DNA of 64,000 nucleotides, taken from the NCBI GenBank assembly GCA_022181065.1, contig BQMY01000115.1:62001-126000 (forward strand), in the 5' to 3' direction. Position numbers and translations under genes: made by a program. This DNA is from Melioribacteraceae bacterium. Lineage in GTDB: Bacteria > Bacteroidota > Ignavibacteria > Ignavibacteriales > Melioribacteraceae. Below the pieces are notes generated by a model. That model did no database searches. It saw only the letters and a list, made by a program, of their open reading frames with translations, and had not been told where the DNA came from. Position 1 is the stretch's first letter. Every line of letters starts with the position of its first letter. Below are positions 54,150 to 62,898 of this stretch, piece after piece.

Positions 54150-55611
54150 CAATAACCTCCGCAAACTTTATTGAATTCACTAAAACCGCCGATTTGTTAT
54201 ATATTTCCTGTAATTCATTTTCGGGCTTGCTATCAGCGACAATTCCGGCGCCAGCTTGCCAAAAAAGCTTGTTTTTACTCGCGAATATAGTTCTTATCGC
54301 AATACACATATCCATATTTCCTCTGAAGTCAATATATCCTACCGCACCGGCGTAAACATTTCGTTTTAGCTGTTCGTAATCATCAATTAGCTGCATAGCC
54401 CTGATTTTTGGAGCGCCCGAAACTGTACCGGCAGGGAAGCAGGCTTTAAGCGCGTCAATAACATCCTTGTCATGATCCAGTCTCCCTTCAACTCTCGAAA
54501 CGATATGCATAACATGGGAAAATCTGTGAATATTTTTATTCTCAGTTACTTTTATCGAGTTGAAATCACAAATTCTCCCGAGATCATTCCTCGCCAGATC
54601 AACGAGCATTACGTGTTCGGCTATTTCTTTGGGATCCGAGAGTAAATCTTTCTCATATTTTATATCTTCATCATCAGTTTTGCCCCTTGGCCGTGTACCG
54701 GCAATAGGTAAGATTGTTGCCTTATTATTTGAGACAGATAGCAGATCTTCCGGAGAAGTTCCAACAATAGAAAGCTCATCACCATAGCCGAGATAATACA
54801 TATATGGTGACGGATTTATCATTCTTAACGCACGATAAACGTTAAGCAGATCTCCCGAGAAATTTGTGCTGAATCTTTTCGATAAAACTATCTGGAAAAT
54901 ATCCCCCTCATATATTTTTTCTTTTGCGGATTCGACTGATTTATAAAACAGGTTTTGTTCTTCTGTTGTAAGATCTGAAGGATCTTCGATACCAAATTCA
55001 GAAATATTTCCCTCTGACCTGAACAACTCTGATTTTATTCCATTTACTCTCTCAAGACCTTTGGTGTATGCCTCTTGAGTTGACTTATAATCTTCAATAA
55101 ACATGTTGGCGACAATGATCATTTTATGTTTAGAATGGTCGAACACCACGATATCTTTATAAAGTGACATTATTGAGTCAGGTACACCCAGCTCATCCTT
55201 ACCGGAAGGTGTTAAGACTTCTTCAATAAGACTAATAGTCTCATATCCGATATAGCCTACATATCCACCGGTAAAGGAGGGGAGAGATTCAACTGCCGGA
55301 TAATTGAATCGAGCGATTTCAGATTTTAGAAATGAAAATATATCAGTCTCTGATTTATTCTCAATTCCGTTTTCAAGAATTTGCGTCTGATTGTTTATTC
55401 CCCTGGCAACTTTGTGTGGATTTCTACCAATGAATGAATATCGGGCGAGACGACCAATGCTTTCGACAGATTCAAACAAAAAAGGATACCTGGCATCAAC
55501 CCTCAACCTGCTAAACGCGAGTACAGGAGTAAGCAAGTCGGCGGTTATTTCCCTGAATACAGGAACAATTTTATATTCTGACGCTAATCGTTCAAATGAT
55601 TCTAAAGTCAT
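54130..55611 (-). CDS. trpE: Anthranilate synthase component I TrpE
   Basis: TrpE makes anthranilate from chorismate. The ATG at 55611 gives 493 residues and lies 5 nt after GGAG, which itself directly follows the U run of the attenuator; an upstream extension reads through the terminator and is not used. The N-terminal PFLFESVESIGRLARYSFIG contains the L-L-E-S-like tryptophan feedback site. The catalytic half has GDIFQIVLSKRFS, LPIAGTRPRGKTDDED and AGTVSGAPKIRAMQLIDDYE. It heads the operon. Confidence 0.97.
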   Translation of the reverse strand: MTLESFERLASEYKIVPVFREITADLLTPVLAFSRLRVDARYPFLFESVESIGRLARYSFIGRNPHKVARGINNQTQILENGIENKSETDIFSFLKSEIARFNYPAVESLPSFTGGYVGYIGYETISLIEEVLTPSGKDELGVPDSIMSLYKDIVVFDHSKHKMIIVANMFIEDYKSTQEAYTKGLERVNGIKSELFRSEGNISEFGIEDPSDLTTEEQNLFYKSVESAKEKIYEGDIFQIVLSKRFSTNFSGDLLNVYRALRMINPSPYMYYLGYGDELSIVGTSPEDLLSVSNNKATILPIAGTRPRGKTDDEDIKYEKDLLSDPKEIAEHVMLVDLARNDLGRICDFNSIKVTENKNIHRFSHVMHIVSRVEGRLDHDKDVIDALKACFPAGTVSGAPKIRAMQLIDDYEQLKRNVYAGAVGYIDFRGNMDMCIAIRTIFASKNKLFWQAGAGIVADSKPENELQEIYNKSAVLVNSIKFAEVIDENNND

Positions 55612-55620
55612 ATAAACTCC

Positions 55621-55655
55621 AAAAAAAAAACCCTTCCAGGTGAATACTGAAAGGG
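55621..55655 (-). terminator. trp attenuator terminator
   Basis: On the minus strand CCCTTTCAG (55655-55647) pairs with CTGGAAGGG (55639-55631) across a seven-base loop, a 9-bp stem with one U-G pair. Ten U follow (55630-55621). The trpE ribosome-binding site comes immediately after. It lies between the Trp-rich leader peptide and trpE, exactly where an attenuator is expected. Confidence 0.92.
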
Positions 55656-55736
55656 CTTTAAAATCCTTCAATGATTATAATTCACTTGGGCAAAGATTAC
55701 GGATTACTCCACCACCAAAACCAAATTGAATTAAAA
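55640..55736 (-). promoter_or_regulatory. Alternative pairing segments of the trp leader RNA
   Basis: On the minus strand, segment 1 (55736-55721, codons 9-13 of the leader peptide) can pair with segment 2 (55690-55675) at 13 of 16 positions, including AATTCA/TGAATT. Segment 2 also contains GTGAAT (55685-55680), which pairs with ATTCAC (55645-55640) in the terminator loop and arm. That pairing would break the terminator stem. A ribosome stalled at the Trp codons would cover segment 1 and leave segment 2 free. This matches the classical 1:2, 2:3 and 3:4 logic; folding energies were not computed. Confidence 0.65.
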
Positions 55737-55759
55737 CCATGTTTTTTACTGTTTATCAT
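55697..55759 (-). CDS. trpL: trp operon leader peptide with four Trp codons
   Basis: A 20-residue frame, MINSKKHGFNSIWFWWWSNP, ends at TAA (55699-55697). It has Trp at positions 13, 15, 16 and 17, four of twenty, against a background where Trp is rare. It lies between a promoter and an intrinsic terminator ahead of trpE, as in enteric trpL. No Shine-Dalgarno sequence precedes the ATG, and the predicted transcription start falls at or within a few bases of the ATG. Translation may therefore be leaderless. The role, sensing charged tRNA-Trp by stalling, is inferred from the arrangement. Confidence 0.85.
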   Translation of the reverse strand: MINSKKHGFNSIWFWWWSNP

Positions 55760-55763
55760 GTGC

Positions 55764-55795
55764 CAAATATAGGGAAACATAATATTATTTGTCAA
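55764..55795 (-). promoter_or_regulatory. trp operon promoter
   Basis: On the minus strand TTGACA (55795-55790) is followed after 18 nt by TATATTTG (55771-55764). It satisfies both the sigma-70 pattern (TTGACA, TATATT) and the Bacteroidota TTG/TAnnTTTG pattern. The predicted start of transcription lies near 55757-55760, at the leader peptide ATG. Confidence 0.8.
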
Positions 55796-55981
55796 TACCA
55801 AATTCAGATTACAACTCAATAATAACGCCATGGGCTATACTTAACCGATAACTATTTCTTTTTACTTAACTTTTTACTAAATTATTAATGCATTATTACA
55901 TTATAACAGAATAAAGAGAAATAATTTTTGTATTTATTATCGAGATAATAGAATCTTATTATAACCATAATTGGAGATTTT
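55796..55981. other. Intergenic region between the divergent trp operon and the 55982 gene
   Basis: This 186-nt AT-rich segment separates divergent transcription units. It must hold the promoter of the 55982 gene, whose ribosome-binding site GGAG lies 7-10 nt before its ATG. I see no convincing box pair or operator. No coding frame is supported here. Confidence 0.5.
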
Positions 55982-56758
55982 ATGGATCAGAAATATCTCT
56001 ATTTGTCACTCACACCGGAAGCGCTTATTGCATCGATGCTACCACCGGAAGATTTTGGGAAGTACCTTGCAGTCGGTTCAAAGAAACGTACCCGTGGGCA
56101 AGCTTTATTTTTTGAGGTTGATACAAATATTGAAAGCGATTACTTCAAAACGGGTATTATCAAGGAAAGATGTGTGCCGCATTCAAATGGTGCACCAAAA
56201 CGCTCTGTATATCTCTCTATTTACAGGGTTCTTGAACATATTCCACTCAGTAAACTGAAAAATCTATACCTCGTTACAGATGATGGACGTGTACTTGGTT
56301 TGGAAAAGGGTGAATACAGTGTTAAGAATAATTCTCAACTGCACCTTTACCAACAATTAGGACCTGTAAGTCCACGAGTGGCAACAAAACTCAATCCCGT
56401 TGAATTTGTAAAATTCATCACAGATCTCAGTCAACCTGTATCTGTACCTAAAATTGTATTTACCGAATTAACTTTGGACGAACTGGCGGAAAACCCGTTA
56501 AAAGGTAATGATGAATCTTTGCCATACAGTAATATTGATCATCTCAGGGATTGTCTCATTGGTTTAACTAATAAGGATAGTAAAAAGACCAAAACTGTTA
56601 TTCGCACTTTAACGGGAAACCTTTTTTACCGTATGGTAAAAAATGGATTTTTTATAGGCGAAAATGGAAATGTGGTTTATTATCCATTCCCATCTCTGGA
56701 AGAATTAAACAGCAAATATTATCCCTGGTGGAAATCAGCGGTCACAATTGGATTTTGA
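55982..56758 (+). CDS. Conserved protein of unknown function
   Basis: The 258-residue soluble protein begins YLYLSLTPEALIASMLPPED followed by YLAVGSKKRTRGQALFFEVD. It has no signal peptide or membrane helix and no motif I can assign to a reaction. The sequence has the even composition of a conserved globular protein. It has a good ribosome-binding site and lies 22 nt before the pyrophosphatase gene on the same strand, so the two are probably co-transcribed. Function unknown. Confidence 0.75.
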   Translation: MDQKYLYLSLTPEALIASMLPPEDFGKYLAVGSKKRTRGQALFFEVDTNIESDYFKTGIIKERCVPHSNGAPKRSVYLSIYRVLEHIPLSKLKNLYLVTDDGRVLGLEKGEYSVKNNSQLHLYQQLGPVSPRVATKLNPVEFVKFITDLSQPVSVPKIVFTELTLDELAENPLKGNDESLPYSNIDHLRDCLIGLTNKDSKKTKTVIRTLTGNLFYRMVKNGFFIGENGNVVYYPFPSLEELNSKYYPWWKSAVTIGF

Positions 56759-56780
56759 TTAATTATTCGGATATAAAATT

Positions 56781-58976
56781 ATGTTACCATCACTATTTTG
56801 GTTAATTCCTTTAGGCTCTGTTGTTGCGCTCAGTTTTGCCTTCATATTCTTTAAACAAATGATGAAGGGTGAAGAGGGGACCGAAAGGATGATAATTATC
56901 GCCCGGCATGTACGAACCGGGGCTATGGCTTACTTAAAACAACAGTATAAAATTGTAACAGTATTTTTCCTGTTAATAACGATATTATTTTCTGTTCTTG
57001 CTTATGTTTTGGAACTTCAAAATCCATGGGTTCCCTTTGCATTTATAACAGGAGGCTTTTTTTCAGGTTTGGCCGGATTTATCGGAATGAAAACAGCTAC
57101 CTACGCATCCGCGAGAACCGCAAATGCGGCAAAACATTCCCTCAACGCCGGATTGCAAATCGCGTTCCGAAGCGGGGCGGTTATGGGTCTTGTTGTGGTA
57201 GGACTTGGATTACTTGATATTTCAGTTTGGTTTGTCGTTCTCAATTACTTTTATCCATCTTTTGAGGGTGACGGTCATAATTTAATGATCATTACAACCA
57301 CGATGCTAACCTTCGGCATGGGTGCTTCCGCGCAGGCTTTATTTGCCAGAGTTGGAGGAGGAATCTTTACGAAAGCAGCGGATGTTGGTGGCGATCTTGT
57401 CGGGAAAGTTGAAGCGGGTATTCCTGAAGATGATCCCAGAAACCCTGCCACCATTGCAGATAATGTGGGTGATAACGTTGGAGATGTAGCCGGAATGGGA
57501 GCGGATTTATATGAATCTTATTGCGGATCTATACTATCTACAGCAGCACTTGGTTCGGCGGCATTTATGTACAGCCGGGAAATACAATTTAACAGTGTTA
57601 TAGCACCAATGCTTCTTGCGGTGGTAGGAATATTACTTTCGATAATTGGCATTTATACCGTTAAAACCAGAGAAAACGCCGGACAAAAAGAACTCCTGGC
57701 AGCTCTCAACAGAGGAGTAACTTTAAGTTCAGTGCTAATTGTGATAGCATCTATCGGGATTCTTCTATTGCTCGATATGCCAAATCCATTCGGACTTTGG
57801 GGCTCCGTTATCACAGGACTTATAACGGGGATAGTAATTGGCAAAGCAACGGAATATTATACCTCATCGAGTTATTCGCCCACAATAAACATAGCACGCA
57901 GTTCAAAAACCGGTCCGGCAACTGTCATAATCTCAGGGCTTGCAACCGGGATGATGTCAACCGCTATACCTGTGCTCGCTGTGGCAACAGGAATTATAAT
58001 GTCATTTCTTTTCGCGTCCGGTTTTTCATTTGTGAATATCTCGGAAGGTTTATATGGTATCGGAATTGCGGCAGTAGGGATGCTTTCTACATTGGGCATT
58101 ACTCTTGCGACTGACGCATATGGTCCTATCGCGGATAACGCGGGAGGCAATGCTGAAATGAGTGGACTAGGTGTTGAGGTACGAAATCGAACCGACGCAC
58201 TCGATTCTCTGGGAAATACAACAGCGGCAACCGGTAAGGGATTTGCAATTGGTTCCGCCGCGTTAACCGCGCTGGCTCTTTTGGCTTCCTATATTGAGGA
58301 ACTAAAAATCGGGTTGTTGCGACTCGGACAGACTTCAATTGTATTTAGCAACGGTTCTGAAATCAAAATCGCTGAAGCGACCCTTACAGATTTCATGAAT
58401 TATTTCGAGGTAAACCTGATAAATCCAAAGGTACTGGTTGGAGTGTTTATCGGTGCGATGATGTCATTTATCTTCTGCGGTTTGACTATGAATGCCGTTG
58501 GCAGAGCCGCCGGAAAAATGGTCGATGAAGTGAGACGGCAGTTTCGCGAAATACCGGGGATCATGGAAGGAAAAGAAGAACCGGATTATGCAAAATGTGT
58601 GGAAATATCAACACGTGGAGCTCAGATGGAAATGATTTTACCCTCTGCATTGGCAATTCTGATTCCCATATTTATGGGTTTGCTATTTGGTGTTCCCGGT
58701 ACAATTGGGTTGCTTGTTGGTGGTCTCAGCAGCGGATTTGTTTTAGCTATATTTATGTCGAATTCGGGCGGGGCATGGGATAACGCCAAAAAGTATGTAG
58801 AAGAAGGCAATCTCGGCGGTAAAGGTTCCGCAAGTCACAAAGCAACTGTAATAGGGGATACCGTAGGTGATCCGTTTAAGGATACATCGGGACCAAGCTT
58901 GAATATTTTGATAAAATTGATGAGTATGGTTGCGATTGTTATGTCAGGACTGACCGTAGCTTTCAGTGTTTTTTAA
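56781..58976 (+). CDS. hppA: Membrane-bound ion-pumping pyrophosphatase (K+-dependent sequence class)
   Basis: The enzyme hydrolyses pyrophosphate and pumps H+ or Na+ across the inner membrane. The 731-residue protein has about 16 membrane helices. The pyrophosphate site [11 protein letters not shown] starts at about residue 201, followed by [21 protein letters not shown] second conserved motif, [20 protein letters not shown], starts at about residue 478; Ala482 and Gly485 are the residues of the K+-dependent class, where K+-independent enzymes have Lys and Thr. The C-terminal [20 protein letters not shown] is intact. Whether it pumps H+ or Na+ cannot be decided from these motifs alone. Confidence 0.95.
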   Translation: MLPSLFWLIPLGSVVALSFAFIFFKQMMKGEEGTERMIIIARHVRTGAMAYLKQQYKIVTVFFLLITILFSVLAYVLELQNPWVPFAFITGGFFSGLAGFIGMKTATYASARTANAAKHSLNAGLQIAFRSGAVMGLVVVGLGLLDISVWFVVLNYFYPSFEGDGHNLMIITTTMLTFGMGASAQALFARVGGGIFTKAADVGGDLVGKVEAGIPEDDPRNPATIADNVGDNVGDVAGMGADLYESYCGSILSTAALGSAAFMYSREIQFNSVIAPMLLAVVGILLSIIGIYTVKTRENAGQKELLAALNRGVTLSSVLIVIASIGILLLLDMPNPFGLWGSVITGLITGIVIGKATEYYTSSSYSPTINIARSSKTGPATVIISGLATGMMSTAIPVLAVATGIIMSFLFASGFSFVNISEGLYGIGIAAVGMLSTLGITLATDAYGPIADNAGGNAEMSGLGVEVRNRTDALDSLGNTTAATGKGFAIGSAALTALALLASYIEELKIGLLRLGQTSIVFSNGSEIKIAEATLTDFMNYFEVNLINPKVLVGVFIGAMMSFIFCGLTMNAVGRAAGKMVDEVRRQFREIPGIMEGKEEPDYAKCVEISTRGAQMEMILPSALAILIPIFMGLLFGVPGTIGLLVGGLSSGFVLAIFMSNSGGAWDNAKKYVEEGNLGGKGSASHKATVIGDTVGDPFKDTSGPSLNILIKLMSMVAIVMSGLTVAFSVF

Positions 58977-58984
58977 AGATCTAT

Positions 58985-59014
58985 AAAACCGGGAGTATTT
59001 AACTTCCGGTTTTT
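58985..59014. terminator. Intrinsic terminator between convergent genes
   Basis: AAAACCGG (58985-58992) pairs with CCGGTTTT (59006-59013) around a 13-base loop, with T residues after it on the plus strand and A residues before it. It can act in both directions, ending hppA and the convergent ATPase gene. Confidence 0.75.
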
Positions 59015-59019
59015 AATAA

Positions 59020-60525
59020 TTATAAATATGGTTCATTATCGTCGTAATCATATTCGTCATCTTCGGTGCTGAACATTCCGCTTAGCATGTCGTCAAATCG
59101 AATTTTTCTTTCAAGACCTAACTTGCTTATGAGTGAATATTCCGCTAGTCCGTTAAGCGCAAATTCCATTAGAAGATATTTTTCATGATCGTCTGAATAA
59201 GTCAAATTTGAATTTTCTATCAGAGGTTCCAAACCGGGTATTGAAGCAAGTTTATTTTTGTAACTGCTAAAACTTTCATCAAAAAACATATCAATTGAAT
59301 TTCCGTTATTAAACCAGTTGGTTATTTCCTTGTAAGGATTGCTACCTTCAACTTTTTTGAGCTTATCCGGATTAGGAAAATATTTACTGAAATGCTCTTT
59401 AATGGCTTTCCCGATAAGAATATTTGCGACTTTAAATGGACCTTCCTGTTCACCTTCATAAACCAATTCTACTTTACCGGTAATTGCAGGTATAACAGAT
59501 TTGAAATCTGATACTCTTATCATCGTTTCAGATTCATTATTCTTCAGCATACGTCTTTCTGCCGAAGAGTATAAATTTTCCAGAGCTGAAATTGAAAGTC
59601 GCGCTGAAACACCACTATTTATATCTATATACTCTGATTTTCGTGCCTGAAAGGATATTTCCTCAAGTATGTTGTGAAGTACGTCATTCATAAATATTTT
59701 TGATGATCTGTCATTCGAAACTCTCGCTTCGCTTTTGGTTATATCTTTGGCAATACTTATTTCTTTTGGATAATGAGTTAATATTTGTGACTCAATTCTG
59801 TCTTTCAATGGAGTAACAATCGAACCCCTATTTGTATAATCTTCCGGGTTTGCAGTGAACACAAATTGAATATCCAATGGTAAACGAAGTTTGAACCCGC
59901 GGATTTGAGCGTCTTTTTCCTGCAGAAGATTGAAGAGAGCTACCTGAATTCTTGCCTGTAGATCGGGTAACTCGTTTATCACAAATATTCCGCGGTGAGA
60001 GCGGGGAATAATTCCGAAATGTATCACTCTTTCATCTGAATAGGGAAGACGAAGATTAGCAGCTTTAATAGGGTCAACATCCCCGATCAGATCAGCAATC
60101 GTTACGTCGGGTGTAGCCAGCTTTTCTGAATATCGTTCATCTCTGTGAAGCCACTCTACGGGGGTATTATCACCCGATTCCTCAATAATCTTTTTACCTT
60201 CAAAAGACACAGGATTAAAGGGGTCATCGTTAATTTCAGTTCCTTTTATTACCGGGATATATTCATCCAGCAGATTGGTAAATAGTCTGGCTATTTTGGT
60301 TTTTGCTTGACCGCGTAATCCAAGAAGCAGCATATTATGCCCGGAAAGTATTGCTGTCTCAATATCCGGAATTACTGTATCTTCATAACCGATGATGCCC
60401 GTAAAGGGGTTTTTACCGTTTTTAAACGTTTCGAGCAGATTCCTCCGTAATTCTTCTTTAATGGAACCAGTCTTTATACCAAATTCCTTCAGTTCACCAA
60501 GAGTTGTTATCGTAAGTTTATCCAT
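59020..60525 (-). CDS. MoxR/magnesium-chelatase-type AAA+ ATPase
   Basis: The 501-residue AAA+ protein has Walker A GLRGQAKT at about 69-76 and ERYSEKLATPDVTIADLIGD. The Walker B-like strand GIFVINELPDL follows, with Asn-Glu in place of Asp-Glu as in this subfamily, and then TNRGSIVTPLKDRIESQILT. It belongs with chelatase ChlI/MoxR-like chaperone ATPases that act with a VWA protein on metal loading or complex assembly. Such a VWA gene lies just upstream (12 nt). The C-terminal 150 residues are acidic and less conserved. The substrate is unknown. Confidence 0.87.
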   Translation of the reverse strand: MDKLTITTLGELKEFGIKTGSIKEELRRNLLETFKNGKNPFTGIIGYEDTVIPDIETAILSGHNMLLLGLRGQAKTKIARLFTNLLDEYIPVIKGTEINDDPFNPVSFEGKKIIEESGDNTPVEWLHRDERYSEKLATPDVTIADLIGDVDPIKAANLRLPYSDERVIHFGIIPRSHRGIFVINELPDLQARIQVALFNLLQEKDAQIRGFKLRLPLDIQFVFTANPEDYTNRGSIVTPLKDRIESQILTHYPKEISIAKDITKSEARVSNDRSSKIFMNDVLHNILEEISFQARKSEYIDINSGVSARLSISALENLYSSAERRMLKNNESETMIRVSDFKSVIPAITGKVELVYEGEQEGPFKVANILIGKAIKEHFSKYFPNPDKLKKVEGSNPYKEITNWFNNGNSIDMFFDESFSSYKNKLASIPGLEPLIENSNLTYSDDHEKYLLMEFALNGLAEYSLISKLGLERKIRFDDMLSGMFSTEDDEYDYDDNEPYL

Positions 60526-60537
60526 AATAATTCCAGA

Positions 60538-61638
60538 TTATCGAGTTCTCTTTTTTCTGTTTTTTACAAAATCTTCAAATATAAATTCACCAAGACCACT
60601 TAAATTAGAATAATATGCCCTGCCGTTATTGGTTTTGGTAAAATCTCTAACAAATTTCTGCAAGTAGGGGTCGCGGGCAATCATGAATGTTGTAATAGTA
60701 ATCCCCAATTTTCTGCATTTCGCTGCCTGATCGAGAGTTTTGTTAATGATTTTTCTATCCAGACCAAAGCTGTTTTTGTAATATCGCGCACCTTCCTTGA
60801 GGCAGGTAGGTTTTCCATCCGTGATCATAAATATCTGTTTATTGGAGGTTTTTCTCCTGCGCAGGATGTCCATTGCAAGTTCTAAACCGGCGTAAGTATT
60901 TGTGTGATAAGGGCCGACTTCAAGATAAGGAAGGTCTTTTATTTCAATTTCTTCTGCGTCATTTCCGAAAGTTAAAATATCGAGAGTATCGTTTTTATAC
61001 CGGGTAGTAATAAGTTCCGCCAAACCCATCGCTACTTTTTTAGCGGGAGTGATTCTATCTTCACCATATAATATCATGGAGTGGGATATATCAATCATAA
61101 GTACAGTAGCGGTATTGGTCTTATAGTTCTTTTCCTCAATTTCCAGATCATCTTCCGTTAAATTGAATGAGGATAAGCCATGATTAATCTGTGCATTTCG
61201 TATAGATGATGTCATATCGATCTGATTCAGTTCGTCACCAAATCGGAATTCACGTCTTTCCGCCGTATTTTCATCCCCGTAACCGCTAAAAGGCGTTTGA
61301 TGTTCACCCTTACCCGATTTCCTCAACTTGCTGAAAATTTCTTCCAGACTTTGCTTACGAATCTCCTGCTCTGATTTTGCGGTCATGATAAGGTTACGAT
61401 CAAGAGAATTATCTTCCTTTATGAAGTTTTTTTCTTTCAAGTCTTCAATAAAATCACCGACACCATATTGATCAGAGGTTAAATTATAGTCTTTATCCAA
61501 ATCGTTGAGTAATTGAAGCGCTGTGGCGACATCACCGGATGTTATATTTAAAAGTTGCGTAAACATCTTGAGTAAAGATTCAAAATCAGCTTCTGACTTT
61601 GGTTTCGGTATGTATTTTAGAAATCTGTTTCCCGGCAT
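60538..61638 (-). CDS. VWA domain protein, partner of the AAA+ ATPase
   Basis: The 366-residue protein has a helical N-terminal part (1-150) and a von Willebrand factor A domain. The metal-ion site (MIDAS) is complete: Asp183, Ser185 and Ser187 in MIDISHSM, a Thr in the YHTNTYAGLELAM loop, and Asp in FMITDGKPT. In MoxR-VWA and chelatase systems the VWA subunit binds the target and the ATPase remodels it. There is no signal peptide, so it is cytoplasmic. It is the first gene of the minus-strand pair and diverges from alr. Confidence 0.87.
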   Translation of the reverse strand: MPGNRFLKYIPKPKSEADFESLLKMFTQLLNITSGDVATALQLLNDLDKDYNLTSDQYGVGDFIEDLKEKNFIKEDNSLDRNLIMTAKSEQEIRKQSLEEIFSKLRKSGKGEHQTPFSGYGDENTAERREFRFGDELNQIDMTSSIRNAQINHGLSSFNLTEDDLEIEEKNYKTNTATVLMIDISHSMILYGEDRITPAKKVAMGLAELITTRYKNDTLDILTFGNDAEEIEIKDLPYLEVGPYHTNTYAGLELAMDILRRRKTSNKQIFMITDGKPTCLKEGARYYKNSFGLDRKIINKTLDQAAKCRKLGITITTFMIARDPYLQKFVRDFTKTNNGRAYYSNLSGLGEFIFEDFVKNRKKRTR

Positions 61639-61762
61639 ATCATAATAACTGTAAAATTATTGATTAAGTTCTATTCCAGACATGCGATCTCATTATATCC
61701 TGTTTTTTTAATTATATCAACAATCTTTGTTTTACCATGCATCTTTTTTTAATAAGTTTGCA

Positions 61763-61776
61763 TATTGTTAACAATA
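61763..61776. promoter_or_regulatory. 14-bp perfect palindrome upstream of alr
   Basis: TATTGTTAACAATA is a perfect inverted repeat located 15 nt before the chosen alr ATG, in the divergent gap with the VWA gene. Its size and symmetry suit a dimeric repressor site. AT-rich DNA can produce such palindromes by chance, so function is unproven. Confidence 0.35.
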
Positions 61777-61790
61777 AAATAATAGTGAAT

Positions 61791-62897
61791 ATGAGAAGTT
61801 CCCGGGCAATAATCCATCTCGATAATCTGGCTTACAATTATAATAATCTCAGAAAAAAAGCCGGAAACAGACCTGTAATGTGTGTCGTAAAAGCAGATGC
61901 CTATGGTCATGGAATGGTTAAATGTGTAGAAAAATTTGAAAGTCTGGTTAATCCACCTGAATATTATGGAGTAGCCCTGACCGAAGAGGCTGTCGAATTG
62001 CGTAAATCAGGAGTTACCTCACGTCCAATACTTATCTTTGGTCCATTTGATTCTGATGATATAACAACATATCATGAAGACGATCTAACTCCAACAATTA
62101 CGGATGTTTCGAATATAAAGTTTCTGTCAGATTATTCAGGAAAAGTGTTAAAAGTACATATAAATATCGACACCGGTATGGGAAGATTAGGTATATCTTA
62201 TCTGAAAGCATTTGAGATGATCTCTAAACTTTCAGAAAATAAAAATGTTCAGATTGATGGAATATACACTCATTTGGCATGTTCCGATGAGCATGATAAA
62301 AGTTATACAAAGCTTCAACTAATGCGATTTGGTACAATTGTCGAAAAACTGAAAAAACATAAAATAAAATATGGTATAGCTCATGCCGCAAATAGTGGCG
62401 GTGTAATCGATCATCCCGATTCATATTTTGATATGATAAGACCCGGAATCTCACTCTACGGGTATTATCCTTCAAATGATACAGGGGAATCGGTATCACT
62501 AAAACCTGTTATGGAACTAAGAGCCAGGATTTCCTCAGTAAAAGAAATTCCAACAGGAGAGTCGGTTAGTTACGGAAGAAAATATATTGCCAACAAACCG
62601 ATTATATCAGGGACTGTAGCTTTTGGATACGCGGATGGTTACAACAGATTACTTACCAACAACGCCAGGGCAAAAATTGGAAATAAAATAGTCAAACAAA
62701 TAGGCAGAGTTACCATGGACAGGATTATGTTTGATGTATCGGAAATTGATACCCCGGTTGGTCAGGAAATAGTGCTAATGGGTTATTCCGGGGAGTTCAG
62801 GTTTACGGCAGAGGAATGGGCAAATATCTGCGGTACAATTCCTTACGAAATCACTTGTAATATTTCCAGACGAGTACCAAGGGAATATATCGGCTGA
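61791..62897 (+). CDS. alr: Alanine racemase
   Basis: Alr interconverts L- and D-alanine for peptidoglycan. The ATG at 61791 gives a family-typical start, MRSSRAIIHLDNLAYNYNNL; an upstream frame from 61737 would add residues over the palindrome and is unlikely. The pyridoxal phosphate Lys34 is in VVKADAYGHG and the second catalytic Tyr261 is in SYGRKY. HINIDTGMGRLG and SYFDMIRPGISLYGYYP are also conserved. The 368-residue length is normal. It is followed by an unknown gene after one base. Confidence 0.96.
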   Translation: MRSSRAIIHLDNLAYNYNNLRKKAGNRPVMCVVKADAYGHGMVKCVEKFESLVNPPEYYGVALTEEAVELRKSGVTSRPILIFGPFDSDDITTYHEDDLTPTITDVSNIKFLSDYSGKVLKVHINIDTGMGRLGISYLKAFEMISKLSENKNVQIDGIYTHLACSDEHDKSYTKLQLMRFGTIVEKLKKHKIKYGIAHAANSGGVIDHPDSYFDMIRPGISLYGYYPSNDTGESVSLKPVMELRARISSVKEIPTGESVSYGRKYIANKPIISGTVAFGYADGYNRLLTNNARAKIGNKIVKQIGRVTMDRIMFDVSEIDTPVGQEIVLMGYSGEFRFTAEEWANICGTIPYEITCNISRRVPREYIG

Positions 62898-62898
62898 T

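Noticed and set aside
55612-55671. An upstream extension of trpE
   Set aside because: It reads through the attenuator terminator and its U run; the ATG at 55611 has a proper ribosome-binding site.
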